From Virgibacillus_R byunsanensis (GTDB lineage: Bacteria > Bacillota > Bacilli > Bacillales > Amphibacillaceae): a stretch of 62,727 nucleotides of DNA. Positions 51,347 to 60,597 of this stretch are shown piece by piece. The stretch lies in the NCBI RefSeq assembly GCF_042675965.1, contig NZ_JBHTKJ010000076.1, forward strand, positions 1-62,727, in the 5' to 3' direction. Made by a program: the position numbers and the translations under genes. The notes under the pieces were generated by a model. That model saw only the letters and a program-made list of their open reading frames with translations, ran no database searches and was not told the origin of the DNA. Position 1 is the stretch's first letter, and each line of letters opens with the position of its first letter.

Positions 51347-51955
51347 TTATTTTCGGTGAAAAATGCGTTGTGCCTCTTGTACTTCATTTTTTATTTTTGA
51401 CATTTCCTCATCCAACTTAAATGCCGCTTCTGCAGCACGTTGTAATCTTGATTTGACAGCACTGGGAATCCTGCCTTCGTATTTATAGTTAAGGGAATGT
51501 TCATTCGTAGCCCAAAAGTTCATAGCCAGTGTACGGATTTGAATTTCTGCTAAGACCATTTTTTCACCATGAATCGTTTCAACTGGATATTCAATAATAA
51601 TATGGAACGAACGATAACCACTTTCTTTTTTCTCTGTAATGTAGTCCTTCTCGTCAATAATTTTCAAGTCGTTCCTCGACCGTAGCATATCAACGATTTC
51701 ATGAATATCATCAACAAACTGACATACCACTCTCACACCAGCGATATCTTGTATATTCTTTTCAATATCTTCTATTGGTATTTGTCTTTTTTCTGCTTTT
51801 TCTAAGATACTTTGAATCGGTTTTACTCTTCCAGTAATAAATTCAATTGGAGAATGCCTGGACTCAAACTCATATTGAGCGCGCATTCCTTTCAATTTTA
51901 CCTTTAATTCTTCTACAACCTGTGAATAAGGGGCAAGTAATGCTTCCCAATTCAT
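51347..51955 (-). CDS. relQ: RelQ, small alarmone synthetase
   Basis: 202 codons, GGTGGTG before ATG. A single (p)ppGpp synthetase domain: FITGRVKPIQSILEKAEKR, DIAGVRVVCQFVDDI, EKKESGYRSFHI (the substrate loop with the RSFH Tyr) and EIQIRTLAMNFWA (catalytic Glu). There is no HD hydrolase or TGS/ACT domain, so it is a small synthetase, tetrameric in B. subtilis (SasB/YjbM, allosterically stimulated by pppGpp). It makes ppGpp under cell-wall stress. First gene of relQ-nadK-yjbO. Confidence 0.95.
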   Translation of the reverse strand: MNWEALLAPYSQVVEELKVKLKGMRAQYEFESRHSPIEFITGRVKPIQSILEKAEKRQIPIEDIEKNIQDIAGVRVVCQFVDDIHEIVDMLRSRNDLKIIDEKDYITEKKESGYRSFHIIIEYPVETIHGEKMVLAEIQIRTLAMNFWATNEHSLNYKYEGRIPSAVKSRLQRAAEAAFKLDEEMSKIKNEVQEAQRIFHRK

Positions 51956-52089
51956 ATTTCACACCACCTATTACGTCATCTTTCCTATTACCATTTTATC
52001 ATAACAATAATGGATAATCTTTGCATATTTGTATAACATTAGCCATAATCAATAATAATTCAACCTGTTCACGAATAGAGGCGATCATT

Positions 52090-52653
52090 ATGACACAAGA
52101 AATTGAAATAGAATATAAAAATTTACTAACAAAAGATGAATACAATCGTTTATGGAGCCACCTATCTATACCTAAAAAAAGCAAGACGCAAACTAATTTT
52201 TACTTTGAAACAGAAGACTTTTCACTTAAAAAGCATGGTTGTGCGCTACGAATCAGGGAGAAAGCAGGCAATTATACCTTAACATTAAAAGAACCTCATG
52301 AAACTGGTTTATTAGAGACTCATGATTCGTTAACCAAACAAGAAGCAACCTTATGGATAAGTGGTAATAAAATGGAGAAACCTAACATTGCTAAGCGGTT
52401 GGAGAACATAAATATAAACATATCTGACCTCTGTTATTATGGCAGTTTAACAACTGAGCGTGTTGAAATACAATCAGATGACGTATTAATTGTACTTGAT
52501 TACAGTATGTACAATGGGAAATCTGATTATGAATTGGAAGTCGAAGCACCAACAGAAGAAATTGGTTTGAACGTCTTTCATTCTCTGCTTGAGGACATGA
52601 ATATTCCTAAACGTAACACGCCAAATAAAATACAACGCTTTTTTGACAGATAA
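52090..52653 (+). CDS. yjbK: CYTH-domain protein, YjbK-like
   Basis: 187 codons from ATG 52090 (GAGGCGA seven bases upstream); the upstream open frame lacks a site. CYTH fold: EIEIEYKNLL at the start (ExExK signature), LRIREKAGNYTLTLK (about 52-66), ETTERVEIQ-like (TTERVEIQ) and ELEVEAPTEE near the end. Members of this fold bind polyphosphates or triphosphate substrates with divalent metal. The B. subtilis YjbK is close in size and lies in the same position; it is divergent from relQ. Function otherwise open. Confidence 0.9.
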   Translation: MTQEIEIEYKNLLTKDEYNRLWSHLSIPKKSKTQTNFYFETEDFSLKKHGCALRIREKAGNYTLTLKEPHETGLLETHDSLTKQEATLWISGNKMEKPNIAKRLENININISDLCYYGSLTTERVEIQSDDVLIVLDYSMYNGKSDYELEVEAPTEEIGLNVFHSLLEDMNIPKRNTPNKIQRFFDR

Positions 52654-52792
52654 GAAAGTATAAAACTTTCTTGTCTGCATAAGTGCAACTAAGACTTCCG
52701 CCATTAAGGCTTGCACTCCAGAGCATAAGGGCTTTTAAGAAAGCAAAGTACGCTTACTAAGAATTCCTTTAACGATAAGCCAAGTTTTCTAA
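52649..52792 (-). repeat. Repeat family D, near full-length copy, inverted
   Basis: Opposite orientation to 40043-40180: ends AAGCCAAGTTTTC and contains TTGCACTCCAGAGCATAAG, begins at the yjbK stop codon (AGATAAGAAAG). Separates yjbK from yjbI. Confidence 0.75.
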
Positions 52793-52886
52793 CAACATAT
52801 ATATAGGAAGAAACAAGCCACATTAGTTGCTCATAAAATAGTACGTTGCTACAATATAAACAAAACATACTAGGGGAGAGTACTTT

Positions 52887-53267
52887 ATGACAAGACCTGG
52901 AACCATGTTTGAAGCAATTGGTGGCTCTGATACGATAGATCGACTCGTAACCGCCTTTTATCAACGCGTTGGCAAACATGAAAAGCTAATACCAATCTTT
53001 CCAGATGATTTGACCGAGACAGCTAGAAAACAAAAATTATTTTTAACACAATTTTTTGGTGGACCTAATTTATATACAGAAGACCGTGGCCATCCTATGT
53101 TAAGACGTCGCCACCTGCCTTTTGAAATAACTCCTGAACGAAAAGATGCTTGGTTGGAGTGTATGGAGTCTGCATTAGATGATGCTAATATTGATGAACC
53201 ATATCGAACGGCTGTATTCGAAAAGCTAACCATGACAGCACACCACATGATGAATACACCTGAGTAA
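52887..53267 (+). CDS. yjbI: Truncated hemoglobin, group II (YjbI)
   Basis: 126 codons, GGGGAGA before ATG. Truncated globin: short A helix then YQRVGKHEKLIPIFPDD, FLTQFFGGPNLYTEDRGHPMLRRRHLPF (with the proximal His in RRHLPF and Tyr/Trp distal positions) and AWLECM. B. subtilis YjbI is a heme O2/NO-binding protein. Next to spxH as in B. subtilis, where the pair is co-transcribed. Role in oxidative or nitrosative stress is inferred from family and neighbours. The spxH start is only 18 bases further. Confidence 0.92.
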   Translation: MTRPGTMFEAIGGSDTIDRLVTAFYQRVGKHEKLIPIFPDDLTETARKQKLFLTQFFGGPNLYTEDRGHPMLRRRHLPFEITPERKDAWLECMESALDDANIDEPYRTAVFEKLTMTAHHMMNTPE

Positions 53268-53284
53268 TGGAAAGGAGAATCGGT

Positions 53285-54178
53285 GTGAGTTGGAATCAAA
53301 GTGGGCTAAAAAGTACGAATAGCACAAACACATCGGCCACATATAGCTTTTCTAATTTTGTACAAAAACCAATCGAAATTTATGTTTTTATTGACCCGCT
53401 ATGTCCCGAATGCTGGTCATTAGAACCTAACTTAAAAAAATTAACCATCGAGTATGGCCGCTATTTTACGATTCGACCGATTATTAGCGGACATCTTAAT
53501 GCACTAAATAATGATAAATTTGATAAACCTAAACGATTAAAAGATATATGGGAGCGAACTGCAAAGCGAACCGGAATGAGCTGTGATGGTGATTTGTGGA
53601 TTGACAATCCCGTTTCCCTACCCTGGATCGCCTCACTTGCTATTAAAGCCGCTGAGCTTCAAGGAAAGAGGGCTGGAAGGGTTTTCTTACGTAAAATACA
53701 GGAGAGCTTATTTTTAAATAAACTAAATATATCCGAGGATCAGGTGCTCATTCAATGTGCTGAAGATGCAAAGCTTGATCTGGATGAATTTAGGAGTGAC
53801 TTGAATTCAACGTCAGCGAAAAAAGCCTTTCAATGTGACTTGAAGCTAACAAAAGAAATGGAAGTTGATTATATACCAACTATCGTCTTCTTTAATCAGA
53901 TCGTTGAAGAACACGGGATTAAAATATCAGGGTTATACCCATACGAAATTTATGTACGCGTGTTAAAGCAAATGCTTCAACAAGACCCTATCCCAGCTGA
54001 AAAGCCACCATTAGAAGACTTTTTAGCGTTTTATGGAGTAGTTGGCGGTAAAGAAATTTCTGTCGTATACGACTGGACTATGGCCCAAACGGAAAAGGAA
54101 ATGAAAAAGCTGCAATTAAAACAAAAAGTAGAAAAGATCCCGGTTAAATATGGATCGTTCTGGAAATATGCAAAATAA
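53285..54178 (+). CDS. spxH: SpxH (YjbH), Spx degradation adaptor
   Basis: 297 codons from GTG 53285 (AAAGGAG eight bases upstream; a leading ATG at 53267 lies at the yjbI stop). DsbA-like thioredoxin fold with the CPEC motif in DPLCPECW (about 40-47). The protein holds Spx for ClpXP digestion in unstressed cells; stress aggregates or oxidises it and Spx accumulates. Its target spx is in this window at 59117-59512. Coupled with yjbI. Length is close to the B. subtilis adaptor. Confidence 0.9.
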   Translation: MSWNQSGLKSTNSTNTSATYSFSNFVQKPIEIYVFIDPLCPECWSLEPNLKKLTIEYGRYFTIRPIISGHLNALNNDKFDKPKRLKDIWERTAKRTGMSCDGDLWIDNPVSLPWIASLAIKAAELQGKRAGRVFLRKIQESLFLNKLNISEDQVLIQCAEDAKLDLDEFRSDLNSTSAKKAFQCDLKLTKEMEVDYIPTIVFFNQIVEEHGIKISGLYPYEIYVRVLKQMLQQDPIPAEKPPLEDFLAFYGVVGGKEISVVYDWTMAQTEKEMKKLQLKQKVEKIPVKYGSFWKYAK

Positions 54179-54179
54179 A

Positions 54180-54225
54180 ATCCTCAGGAGCCATATCTGA
54201 ATAGAAACGGCTCCTGAGGATTTTT
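54180..54225 (+). terminator. Terminator of yjbI-spxH
   Basis: TCCTCAGGAGCC/GGCTCCTGAGGA stem with TTTTT, directly after the spxH stop. Confidence 0.9.
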
Positions 54226-54472
54226 ACAAATAATCAAGGATATACGGGGCAGCGTATATCCTTTTACATTACATTATATTACAAGGGGGGAGAAAGTTTT
54301 AAAGTCAAACAAAGGGGTCGTTTGTTTGTGTCTCATCTCACATTTATAATATACCAACTGACAATCCCTGTTTCAATAATACGTTCATTATTTCACTAAA
54401 ATGTCACACTTCTAATTCACATTTTAGTAACATATAATGTACTACATATTCTTATGACAGGAGTGAGATAGG

Positions 54473-54649
54473 TTGCAAGGAGTTGCTCCAATTTTATTTG
54501 CTGCCCTAATGGTCATCGCGTTATTTCTTAATGTTCTAGGGATTATGCAATTAATACCCCTTTATGTTACGCTTCCACTGTTATTCATCTCTATTTACTT
54601 AACCATCTATTCCTTCACACACAGACGCGTGTACCGTGGAATGAGGTGA
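54473..54649 (+). CDS. Small two-helix membrane protein
   Basis: 58 codons with a TTG start, AGGAGTG eight bases upstream. Two hydrophobic segments (about 5-24 and 28-47) and a basic end THRRVYRGMR, so it is a membrane hairpin with the ends in the cytosol. A similar short gene lies between spxH and pepF in B. subtilis as I remember it. Function unknown. A perfect terminator follows at 54664. The position and stop just ahead of the terminator support a real gene. Confidence 0.6.
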   Translation: MQGVAPILFAALMVIALFLNVLGIMQLIPLYVTLPLLFISIYLTIYSFTHRRVYRGMR

Positions 54650-54663
54650 CCATTTATATTGGT

Positions 54664-54698
54664 TAATCGGGTATCTCTCTGTGAGGATACCCGATTTT
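54664..54698 (+). terminator. Terminator of the small membrane gene
   Basis: AATCGGGTATC/GATACCCGATT stem with TTTTA, 15 bases after the stop. Confidence 0.8.
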
Positions 54699-54726
54699 AC
54701 TTTGTTTCGGATTAGAGTTTTAGTTA

Positions 54727-54770
54727 CGAGTTCACTTATGTAGATAAGAAAGTTTTATACTTATCTACCA
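54727..54770 (+). repeat. Repeat family D, short remnant
   Basis: AGTTCACTTATGTAGATAAGAAAGTTTT and CTTATCTACCAAAAAA, matching the right half of the family. Confidence 0.5.
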
Positions 54771-54777
54771 AAAAAAG

Positions 54778-54808
54778 TAGGCTGCCTCATCGTACATGAG
54801 ACAACCTA
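54778..54808 (-). terminator. Terminator of pepF
   Basis: TAGGCTGCCTCAT/ATGAGACAACCTA stem with TTTTTT on the minus strand, 12 bases after the pepF stop. Confidence 0.75.
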
Positions 54809-54820
54809 ATCCAAATCAAA

Positions 54821-56632
54821 CTACTTCAACAACAGCTTTTCCATTTCTTCTAATTTTTCTTCAAATACATCCAATGCATCTAGGATCGGTTGCTTGGAAG
54901 TCATATCGACTCCAGCCTTGTTCAACACTTCAATTGGATAATCGCTGCTACCTGACTTAAGGAAGTTAAGGTAACGCTCAACGGCACCGTCTTCCCCTGC
55001 TAGTATTTTGTTTGCTAGTGCTGTTGCAGCTGAATACCCTGTTGCATATTGGTATACATAGTAATTCATATAGAAATGAGGAATTCTTGCCCATTCCAAT
55101 CCGATTTCTTCATCTGAAACAACAGCTTCTCCAAAATACTTCTTATTTAAGTCGTAATAAATCTCGGTTAGCTTTTCTGCAGTAAGTGCTTCCCCGTTTT
55201 GCATGCGTACATGAACATCATGTTCAAATTCAGCAAACATGGTTTGACGGAATACGGTTCCACGGAATCCTTCAAGGAAGTGGTTTAACAAATACAGTTT
55301 TTGTTTTTCATCCTCTAGATGGTTAAGCATATAGTCATTCAACAATGCCTCATTGGTAGTTGATGCTACTTCCGCTACAAAAATGGAATAGTTTCCATAT
55401 CTAAACGGCTCGTGCTTTCGGGAGTAATAACTATGAACAGAATGACCTAATTCATGACTTAATGTAAATAGATCGTTCACGTTATCCTGCCAGTTCAGTA
55501 AAATGTATGGATTAGTGCCATACGCACCAGATGAATATGCCCCGCTTCGTTTTCCTTTGTTCTCTTCTACATCAATCCAGCGATTTTGATAGCCTTCTTT
55601 TACAATGTCCACATAGTCATCACCAAGTGGCTTCAAGCTATCAACCACATATTGCTGTGCCTTCTCATAAGAAATCTTCATATCGACGTTCTTAACCAGT
55701 GGCGTATACATATCATACATGTGCAATTCATCTACTTCCAATACCTTTTTCCGAAGCTCTGTGTAGCGATGCAATAATGGTAATCTTTCGTTCACAGCTT
55801 CTACCAGATTGTCATACACCTGTTCTGGAATATTATTACTATCTAATGCCGCTTGTCTTGCAGAATCATAATTTCTTACTTTGGCATTAAAGTTAGCATT
55901 TTTAATATTTCCAGTTAAAGTGGATGAGAATGTATTTTTAAATGAACCATACGTTTCATACATAGCCTTGAACGCATTTTCCCTTACGCTTCGATCTCTA
56001 GACTCTAGGAACCCTAAATAACGGCCATGTGTCAGGTCAACTTCTTCTCCTTTTTCATTTTTAACAGCAGGAAAAGTCAAATCGGCATTATTTAACATGC
56101 TAAACGTATTGGACGCGCTTGACAATGGTTCTGATGCCTCGGCCAGAAGTGCTTCCTCGCGCTCACTTAATACGTGTGGTCGCTGACGCGTAATTTCGTC
56201 TAATGTCTTCTTATATAATTGAAGTTCACTTTTCTCTTCTAAAAATCCGCTTAATTTGTCTTCATCCATCGCCAATATTTCTGGGACAATCCAGCTCATG
56301 GAACTTGATGCTAGGGTAAGTACATTTTCTGCTTTGGCATTTAACCCCTGATAAAATGAATTGGTTGTATCCTGGTCATATCGCATATGAGAGTATGTAA
56401 ATAGCTTCCCTAGACGTTCTGAGATCTCATCCTGCATTTTTAGAGTGTCGTATACGGTTTCAGCCGAATCAGCTAGTTTACCTTGAAATGCTTCAATTTT
56501 TGGGATATCTTTTTTTAAAGAACTTAACTCCTCTTCCCACGCATCATCCGTTTTGAAAATATTCTCTAGGTTCCATGTTAATTCTTCTGGTACTTCATTT
56601 CTTTTTTGTAATTCCTTTGTTACTTTAGCCAC
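54821..56632 (-). CDS. pepF: Oligoendopeptidase F (M3 family)
   Basis: 603 codons from GTG 56632 (AAAGGAGG six bases upstream); an ATG eleven codons earlier has no site. M3 zinc peptidase with HELGHSVHSYY (His-Glu...His) at about 375-385 and the further Glu in EVASTTNEALL (about 404). It cleaves peptides of about 7-17 residues in the cytosol; B. subtilis PepF also affects sporulation through the Phr/competence-like peptides. It lies beside coiA as in the B. subtilis yjbG-coiA cluster. Length (603) is standard. Confidence 0.94.
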   Translation of the reverse strand: MAKVTKELQKRNEVPEELTWNLENIFKTDDAWEEELSSLKKDIPKIEAFQGKLADSAETVYDTLKMQDEISERLGKLFTYSHMRYDQDTTNSFYQGLNAKAENVLTLASSSMSWIVPEILAMDEDKLSGFLEEKSELQLYKKTLDEITRQRPHVLSEREEALLAEASEPLSSASNTFSMLNNADLTFPAVKNEKGEEVDLTHGRYLGFLESRDRSVRENAFKAMYETYGSFKNTFSSTLTGNIKNANFNAKVRNYDSARQAALDSNNIPEQVYDNLVEAVNERLPLLHRYTELRKKVLEVDELHMYDMYTPLVKNVDMKISYEKAQQYVVDSLKPLGDDYVDIVKEGYQNRWIDVEENKGKRSGAYSSGAYGTNPYILLNWQDNVNDLFTLSHELGHSVHSYYSRKHEPFRYGNYSIFVAEVASTTNEALLNDYMLNHLEDEKQKLYLLNHFLEGFRGTVFRQTMFAEFEHDVHVRMQNGEALTAEKLTEIYYDLNKKYFGEAVVSDEEIGLEWARIPHFYMNYYVYQYATGYSAATALANKILAGEDGAVERYLNFLKSGSSDYPIEVLNKAGVDMTSKQPILDALDVFEEKLEEMEKLLLK

Positions 56633-56740
56633 TAAAATTCCTCCTTTTTCTCTATACTTATTCATTCTCTATGCATATCATTATTTCCTTTAAGAAAAAT
56701 TTTATTTTCTTAGTATAAGCGAATTGCTTTGAGTTCATGC

Positions 56741-57916
56741 TCATATTTTATTTTCCATCAAACAATTTAAAACGAGTTCATCACCTTTTAAAGATTCTTC
56801 TACATTTTTGTGAAAATGGATCGGGTTTATTTTCGAATAATACTCATTAGAATGTTGCTCTAGTATATTTAACTGGACTAATAATTGAAGGTATTCTCTA
56901 ATAGGGTTTGGATCCCCTTTAATTAAAGGAAATTGTCCCTTATTCATCATGTGATTGCTCACGATCTGTATACATCTTTTTATCGAAAACGAACTTTCAA
57001 ATGACAACGGATGCAGGAGTTCGAGGCACAAACGGCTTTGCCAATCCCAAACAGGAGTATTCATCACGTATTGGGAAGCAACAGGAAGATGTATAATAGA
57101 AGGTAAATACTCTTTATGGGTACCTTTAGCATAAACCCATTGATTCCACGCTAACTCCTTTCCATATCCATGGTTACTTCGGTGCAGACGAAATGACCGT
57201 TTTTCCTTTTTCCATAGATGGTAAAGTTCATTAGATGAAAACCTGTGAAATTGGAATATATCTTTAAATGACATTTTATTTATTGGGGATATTCGTAACT
57301 TTCCTACTGTTTGATGGGTATTTATATGGTGTATATGCTGAAACGAAGAAAATTGCGCAGTTTCAGGACAGAAGTAATATAACGTAAGCGGTAGGGCGGG
57401 AGAAAATTGGTGGATAAAACATAAGGAAAATGAATCAATCTTTAGGGAATGTTTACTCAACCGCTTGAAACGTTTGGCGCCAATTACCCAAATAGGTGTA
57501 ATCCCTAATTTCATGTAGCCTGCATTACGACTATTAATTTGTTCTAGAGGTACACGCGCACATTGAAATTCCATGGCAATTGTCTTCTCACCTATCCTCA
57601 TCAATAAATCAGGCCGCTGGATGATTTCTGGTAAATACACTTCCAGTCCTACTTCAAGATGTTGGTTCTTCAGCCATTGATATAATAGCAGCTTTCCTTT
57701 CTCATGATACGGTCCTTCACCACCTTCACTAGAAGGGCAATTAAGAGTAGATCGATGGGCAAAATGTGGGATTATTTTTGATCCTGCTTTTACGATGACT
57801 GGTTCGTTACAGGTTGGACAAACAAATTGTTCTTCGGCTTTAAGTTTAATAACTTCTGATTTCGCCAATGTTGCAAGGTTTACCAAATTTCCATATTCAG
57901 TTTTAGCTTGTAGCAT
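56741..57916 (-). CDS. coiA: CoiA, competence-associated nuclease-like protein
   Basis: 391 codons from ATG 57916 (nine bases after GGAGGTG; an ATG two codons earlier is too close to the site). N-terminal about 70 residues with CPTCNEPVIVKAG and a GSKIIPHFAHRS motif (Cys pair with His). A PD-(D/E)xK-like middle is at about 80-170 (RPDLLMRIGEKTIAMEFQCARVP). CoiA promotes recombination after DNA uptake in competent streptococci and is conserved in Bacillus, likely as a nuclease. Between mecA and pepF as in B. subtilis. The C-terminal half is variable. Confidence 0.88.
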   Translation of the reverse strand: MLQAKTEYGNLVNLATLAKSEVIKLKAEEQFVCPTCNEPVIVKAGSKIIPHFAHRSTLNCPSSEGGEGPYHEKGKLLLYQWLKNQHLEVGLEVYLPEIIQRPDLLMRIGEKTIAMEFQCARVPLEQINSRNAGYMKLGITPIWVIGAKRFKRLSKHSLKIDSFSLCFIHQFSPALPLTLYYFCPETAQFSSFQHIHHINTHQTVGKLRISPINKMSFKDIFQFHRFSSNELYHLWKKEKRSFRLHRSNHGYGKELAWNQWVYAKGTHKEYLPSIIHLPVASQYVMNTPVWDWQSRLCLELLHPLSFESSFSIKRCIQIVSNHMMNKGQFPLIKGDPNPIREYLQLLVQLNILEQHSNEYYSKINPIHFHKNVEESLKGDELVLNCLMENKI

Positions 57917-57980
57917 TAACATGCTCACCTCCATGAGGGTAACATTCTACGAAAATGAGTAAATTCCTGCATAACACACA

Positions 57981-58015
57981 AAAAAAAAAAGACACCCTAT
58001 AAAACAGGTGCCTCG
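57981..58015 (-). terminator. Terminator of mecA
   Basis: GGCACC...GGGTGTC stem followed by a run of T on the minus strand, right after the mecA stop. Confidence 0.75.
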
Positions 58016-58017
58016 AA

Positions 58018-58701
58018 CTATGCAGGAAAATAGGATCTTACTTGTTCAAACGTGTCATCTTCAAGGATCCGTTTCCCATACTCTTCAAGATAATGAATGG
58101 TTACATCCGTATCATTAGCGTATTCAAATACCAAACTTATTAAGTCCTCTTGTTCATCATCATTTAGCTGATCTTGTTCGAATTCCATATATAAATAGTA
58201 GTTATCACGATAATGGAAAAGACTATCACTTACACTCTCAACATCTTTTTGGAAGTAATGACTAAGTTGGATTACGTCTTCAAAGTTATTGAATTCTACT
58301 ACAAGTGACAAATTACCTTCTTCCTCATCTTCTTCCTGGGATGACTTTTCATCACTCTTACCGAATTTGTCATCGAGCATATTTTCAATTTTCTCATCTA
58401 CTGAAAGATCAATTGTTTTGCCATTTTCAGTTGGAAGTTCGATGTTATCGCCATCTTTAGATACTTGTGCTTTGGTTACGACAATTTCTAGTCCTTTGTC
58501 CAGCGCTTGCACTTGAATCCATAATGGTCCCTCGACAGTAAAATCTTCCTTATAGTTTACCTCATCCATCATTTGCCAAAATAATTGTTCACTGCGTTCA
58601 CGATTATACCATATTTCTTCGCGCTCAAATCCACGATCTTCAATATCGATATAGGAAATATAAAATTTGACTGTATTCTCATTGATACGTTCTATTTCCA
58701 T
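58018..58701 (-). CDS. mecA: MecA adaptor of ClpC
   Basis: 227 codons, AAGGGAGAG before ATG. N-terminal MEIERINENTVKFYISYIDIE (target-binding domain), an acidic spacer (about 90-135, many Asp, Glu and Ser), then the C-terminal ClpC-binding domain (LVVEFNNFEDVIQLS, HYFQKDVESVSDSL and EEYGKRILED). MecA delivers ComK and ComS-bound proteins to ClpCP and inhibits Spx-dependent transcription; it is central to competence control. Between spx and coiA as in B. subtilis, separated from spx by a terminator and about 340 bases of spacer. Confidence 0.95.
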   Translation of the reverse strand: MEIERINENTVKFYISYIDIEDRGFEREEIWYNRERSEQLFWQMMDEVNYKEDFTVEGPLWIQVQALDKGLEIVVTKAQVSKDGDNIELPTENGKTIDLSVDEKIENMLDDKFGKSDEKSSQEEDEEEGNLSLVVEFNNFEDVIQLSHYFQKDVESVSDSLFHYRDNYYLYMEFEQDQLNDDEQEDLISLVFEYANDTDVTIHYLEEYGKRILEDDTFEQVRSYFPA

Positions 58702-59049
58702 CTTTGATTCTCTCCCTTCTATTAGAAAAACCTGTGTTCTCCCTCAAGTTTTTCTTATAACTTTTACCTTTCACATGTTTAGGTGGAAGAGACAGCTTCA
58801 CCTTGATTTATATATTATTCTATGACATTTTCTATTTACTAATTTAATTCCCTTTAGGTTACCTACTTAACCATTCATTTTATAATTTCTATATAACCAT
58901 TGTATGATAACTATCGGGTTTTTGAAAATTTATATGCCTAGAAATGAATAATTTATTTAAAATTATATTCTAACTGATTTCATACGTTTTGTCACTACCT
59001 TGTGAGCAGATAATAATGGTAAATTTACGCCTAGGTGCTAATAAAACAC
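58702..59049. other. mecA-spx spacer, no gene found
   Basis: About 350 bases of AT-rich sequence holding the mecA promoter region; I found no small ORF with a ribosome site and no repeat family. Confidence 0.5.
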
Positions 59050-59086
59050 AAAAACGCAGATCTACTGTTAAGTATTCTGCGTTTTT
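59050..59086 (-). terminator. Terminator of spx
   Basis: AAAAACGCAGA/TCTGCGTTTTT stem, bidirectional T/A runs, 30 bases past the spx stop. Confidence 0.85.
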
Positions 59087-59116
59087 AGTTTCAGTTAAAA
59101 TTCTACATGTTACAGA

Positions 59117-59512
59117 TTAGTTAACCATACGTTGTGCTTCTCGTAATTGGAAAGTACGTACAGTTCTAGGTAAAAATCGACGAATCTCATCTTCATTGTA
59201 CCCAACTTGTAGGCGTTTCTCATCAAGAATAATTGGTCGCCTTAATAATCCAGGGTTTTGTTGAATTAGATTAAATAGATCTTTTAGTGGTAATTGATCG
59301 ATATCAACATCTAATTTTTGAAACACCTTTGAACGTGTTGAAATTATTTCATCGGTACCATCTTCTGTCATGCGTAGGATTTCTTTTATTTCATCCAATG
59401 ACAGCGATTCCGAAAATATATTTCTTTCAGTAAATGGTATTTCATGCTCTTCCAACCAGGACTTTGCTTTTCTGCAAGATGTACAACTTGGTGAGGTATA
59501 AAGTGTTACCAT
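59117..59512 (-). CDS. spx: Spx, redox-responsive RNA polymerase regulator
   Basis: 131 codons, the exact length of B. subtilis Spx, GAGGAGTG before ATG. ArsC-like fold with the redox switch CTSC (Cys10-Cys13) at the N terminus, the RPIILDEKRLQVGYNEDEIR region (about 92-111) and RTFQLREAQRMVN at the end, a C-terminal degron-like tail with -LREAQ-. Spx binds the alpha subunit of RNA polymerase and switches on thiol-stress genes; ClpXP degrades it with the help of SpxH, encoded in this window at 53285-54178. Monocistronic, between the terminators at 59050 and 59792. Confidence 0.97.
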   Translation of the reverse strand: MVTLYTSPSCTSCRKAKSWLEEHEIPFTERNIFSESLSLDEIKEILRMTEDGTDEIISTRSKVFQKLDVDIDQLPLKDLFNLIQQNPGLLRRPIILDEKRLQVGYNEDEIRRFLPRTVRTFQLREAQRMVN

Positions 59513-59791
59513 GATACTTCACTCCTCATTCTTAAAGTGTGTATGTTCATTTCATAAACATTTGGATCACTTATTAGATTAAAATTACTTTAAATAACCT
59601 ATATGTATAAGTATACTACATTTGTCAAGCAAAAGGTAGATGCTAGTCCAGAAAAATCTGCAAAATTTAAATTGTTCATGAAATGTTCAAATATTCTTAT
59701 CTAATTTTAAGATACCCTATTTATGATCATTTAAACGCTTTTATGTAAAATAAATTATATTTGCTTACCTGAGTACCCCTTATGTATGGTA

Positions 59792-59829
59792 ATAAAGCCT
59801 CCTGTACTACTTTAAACAAGAGGCTTTAT
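59792..59829 (-). terminator. Terminator of the GNAT (yjbC) gene
   Basis: AAAGCCTC/GAGGCTTT stem with T-rich flank, right at the stop of the gene at 59832. Confidence 0.8.
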
Positions 59830-59831
59830 GG

Positions 59832-60425
59832 TTAGGCTTTTTCCGTTTCTTTTATACTTCCAAATATGTCATCTGATTTACTGTCTTCATCATAGCTTAA
59901 TACTTCATCCACTGGCTGATATGACTCACCATATAATTCTTCATCTTTGTAAGTATGAATATCCTCATACATTGTCTTCATTTTCTCATAAATTACATCT
60001 TCAGATTCATCGCTTGGAGACCAATATAGGATTTCCATTGGCGTTTCTTCTCTTGTAGCAAGCGACCGGCGAGAATAACCGATAGATTGAGCATGGGTGA
60101 AACCTTCTCTTTGATAAAAGTGAAGCCGTTTTTCGGTATCGGTATCATCATAATCAACTGGTTCAACCTCTAAAATAATTGGCTTATTTTTCTCTTTAAG
60201 TTTATCAAGAAGCTTATGGCCAATACCTTCTCCTCTTGATCTTGATGAAACCCAAACGTAATCGATGAATATAAACGATTTAAAATCCGCATACATCATC
60301 ACGTGATCAGGACTTTCATCTTTATAATAAACGTCCCCTTTTTCCTTTAGAAGCATTTCCATATGTTCTTTTGATTTCATTTCTTCTACAGGAAAGTACT
60401 TGTTTAACTTTTCATACCAATTCAT
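59832..60425 (-). CDS. yjbC: GNAT acetyltransferase, YjbC-like
   Basis: 197 codons from ATG 60425 (GAGGAGTAG seven bases upstream); an ATG five codons earlier is inside the site. GNAT fold with the acetyl-CoA loop SRSRGEGIGHKLL (about 67-79; R-x-x-G-x-G/A) and LEVEPVDY, then a C-terminal acidic extension (about 140-197). B. subtilis yjbC lies directly before spx and is partly co-transcribed with it; here the same order is kept, with a terminator between. The acceptor substrate is not known; the acidic tail may be a species-specific trait. Confidence 0.88.
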   Translation of the reverse strand: MNWYEKLNKYFPVEEMKSKEHMEMLLKEKGDVYYKDESPDHVMMYADFKSFIFIDYVWVSSRSRGEGIGHKLLDKLKEKNKPIILEVEPVDYDDTDTEKRLHFYQREGFTHAQSIGYSRRSLATREETPMEILYWSPSDESEDVIYEKMKTMYEDIHTYKDEELYGESYQPVDEVLSYDEDSKSDDIFGSIKETEKA

Positions 60426-60560
60426 AGATCTACTCCTCATTTTTAGTAGTCCTGTATATTATAACGAAAAAGTTACTGTTTGTTAAATCCATTTTAAATA
60501 TGAGTCATTTTTACTATGCCCAATTTACCGATTTTATGCAGTACGTTGAATAAGCATGCA

Positions 60561-60597
60561 AAAAAGCAGAACCCTATTAAGTAGGTCCTGCTTTTTG
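60561..60597 (-). terminator. Terminator of the glycoside-hydrolase-like gene
   Basis: AAAAAGCAGGACC/GGTTCTGCTTTTT stem with TTT flank, abutting the stop at 60598. Confidence 0.85.
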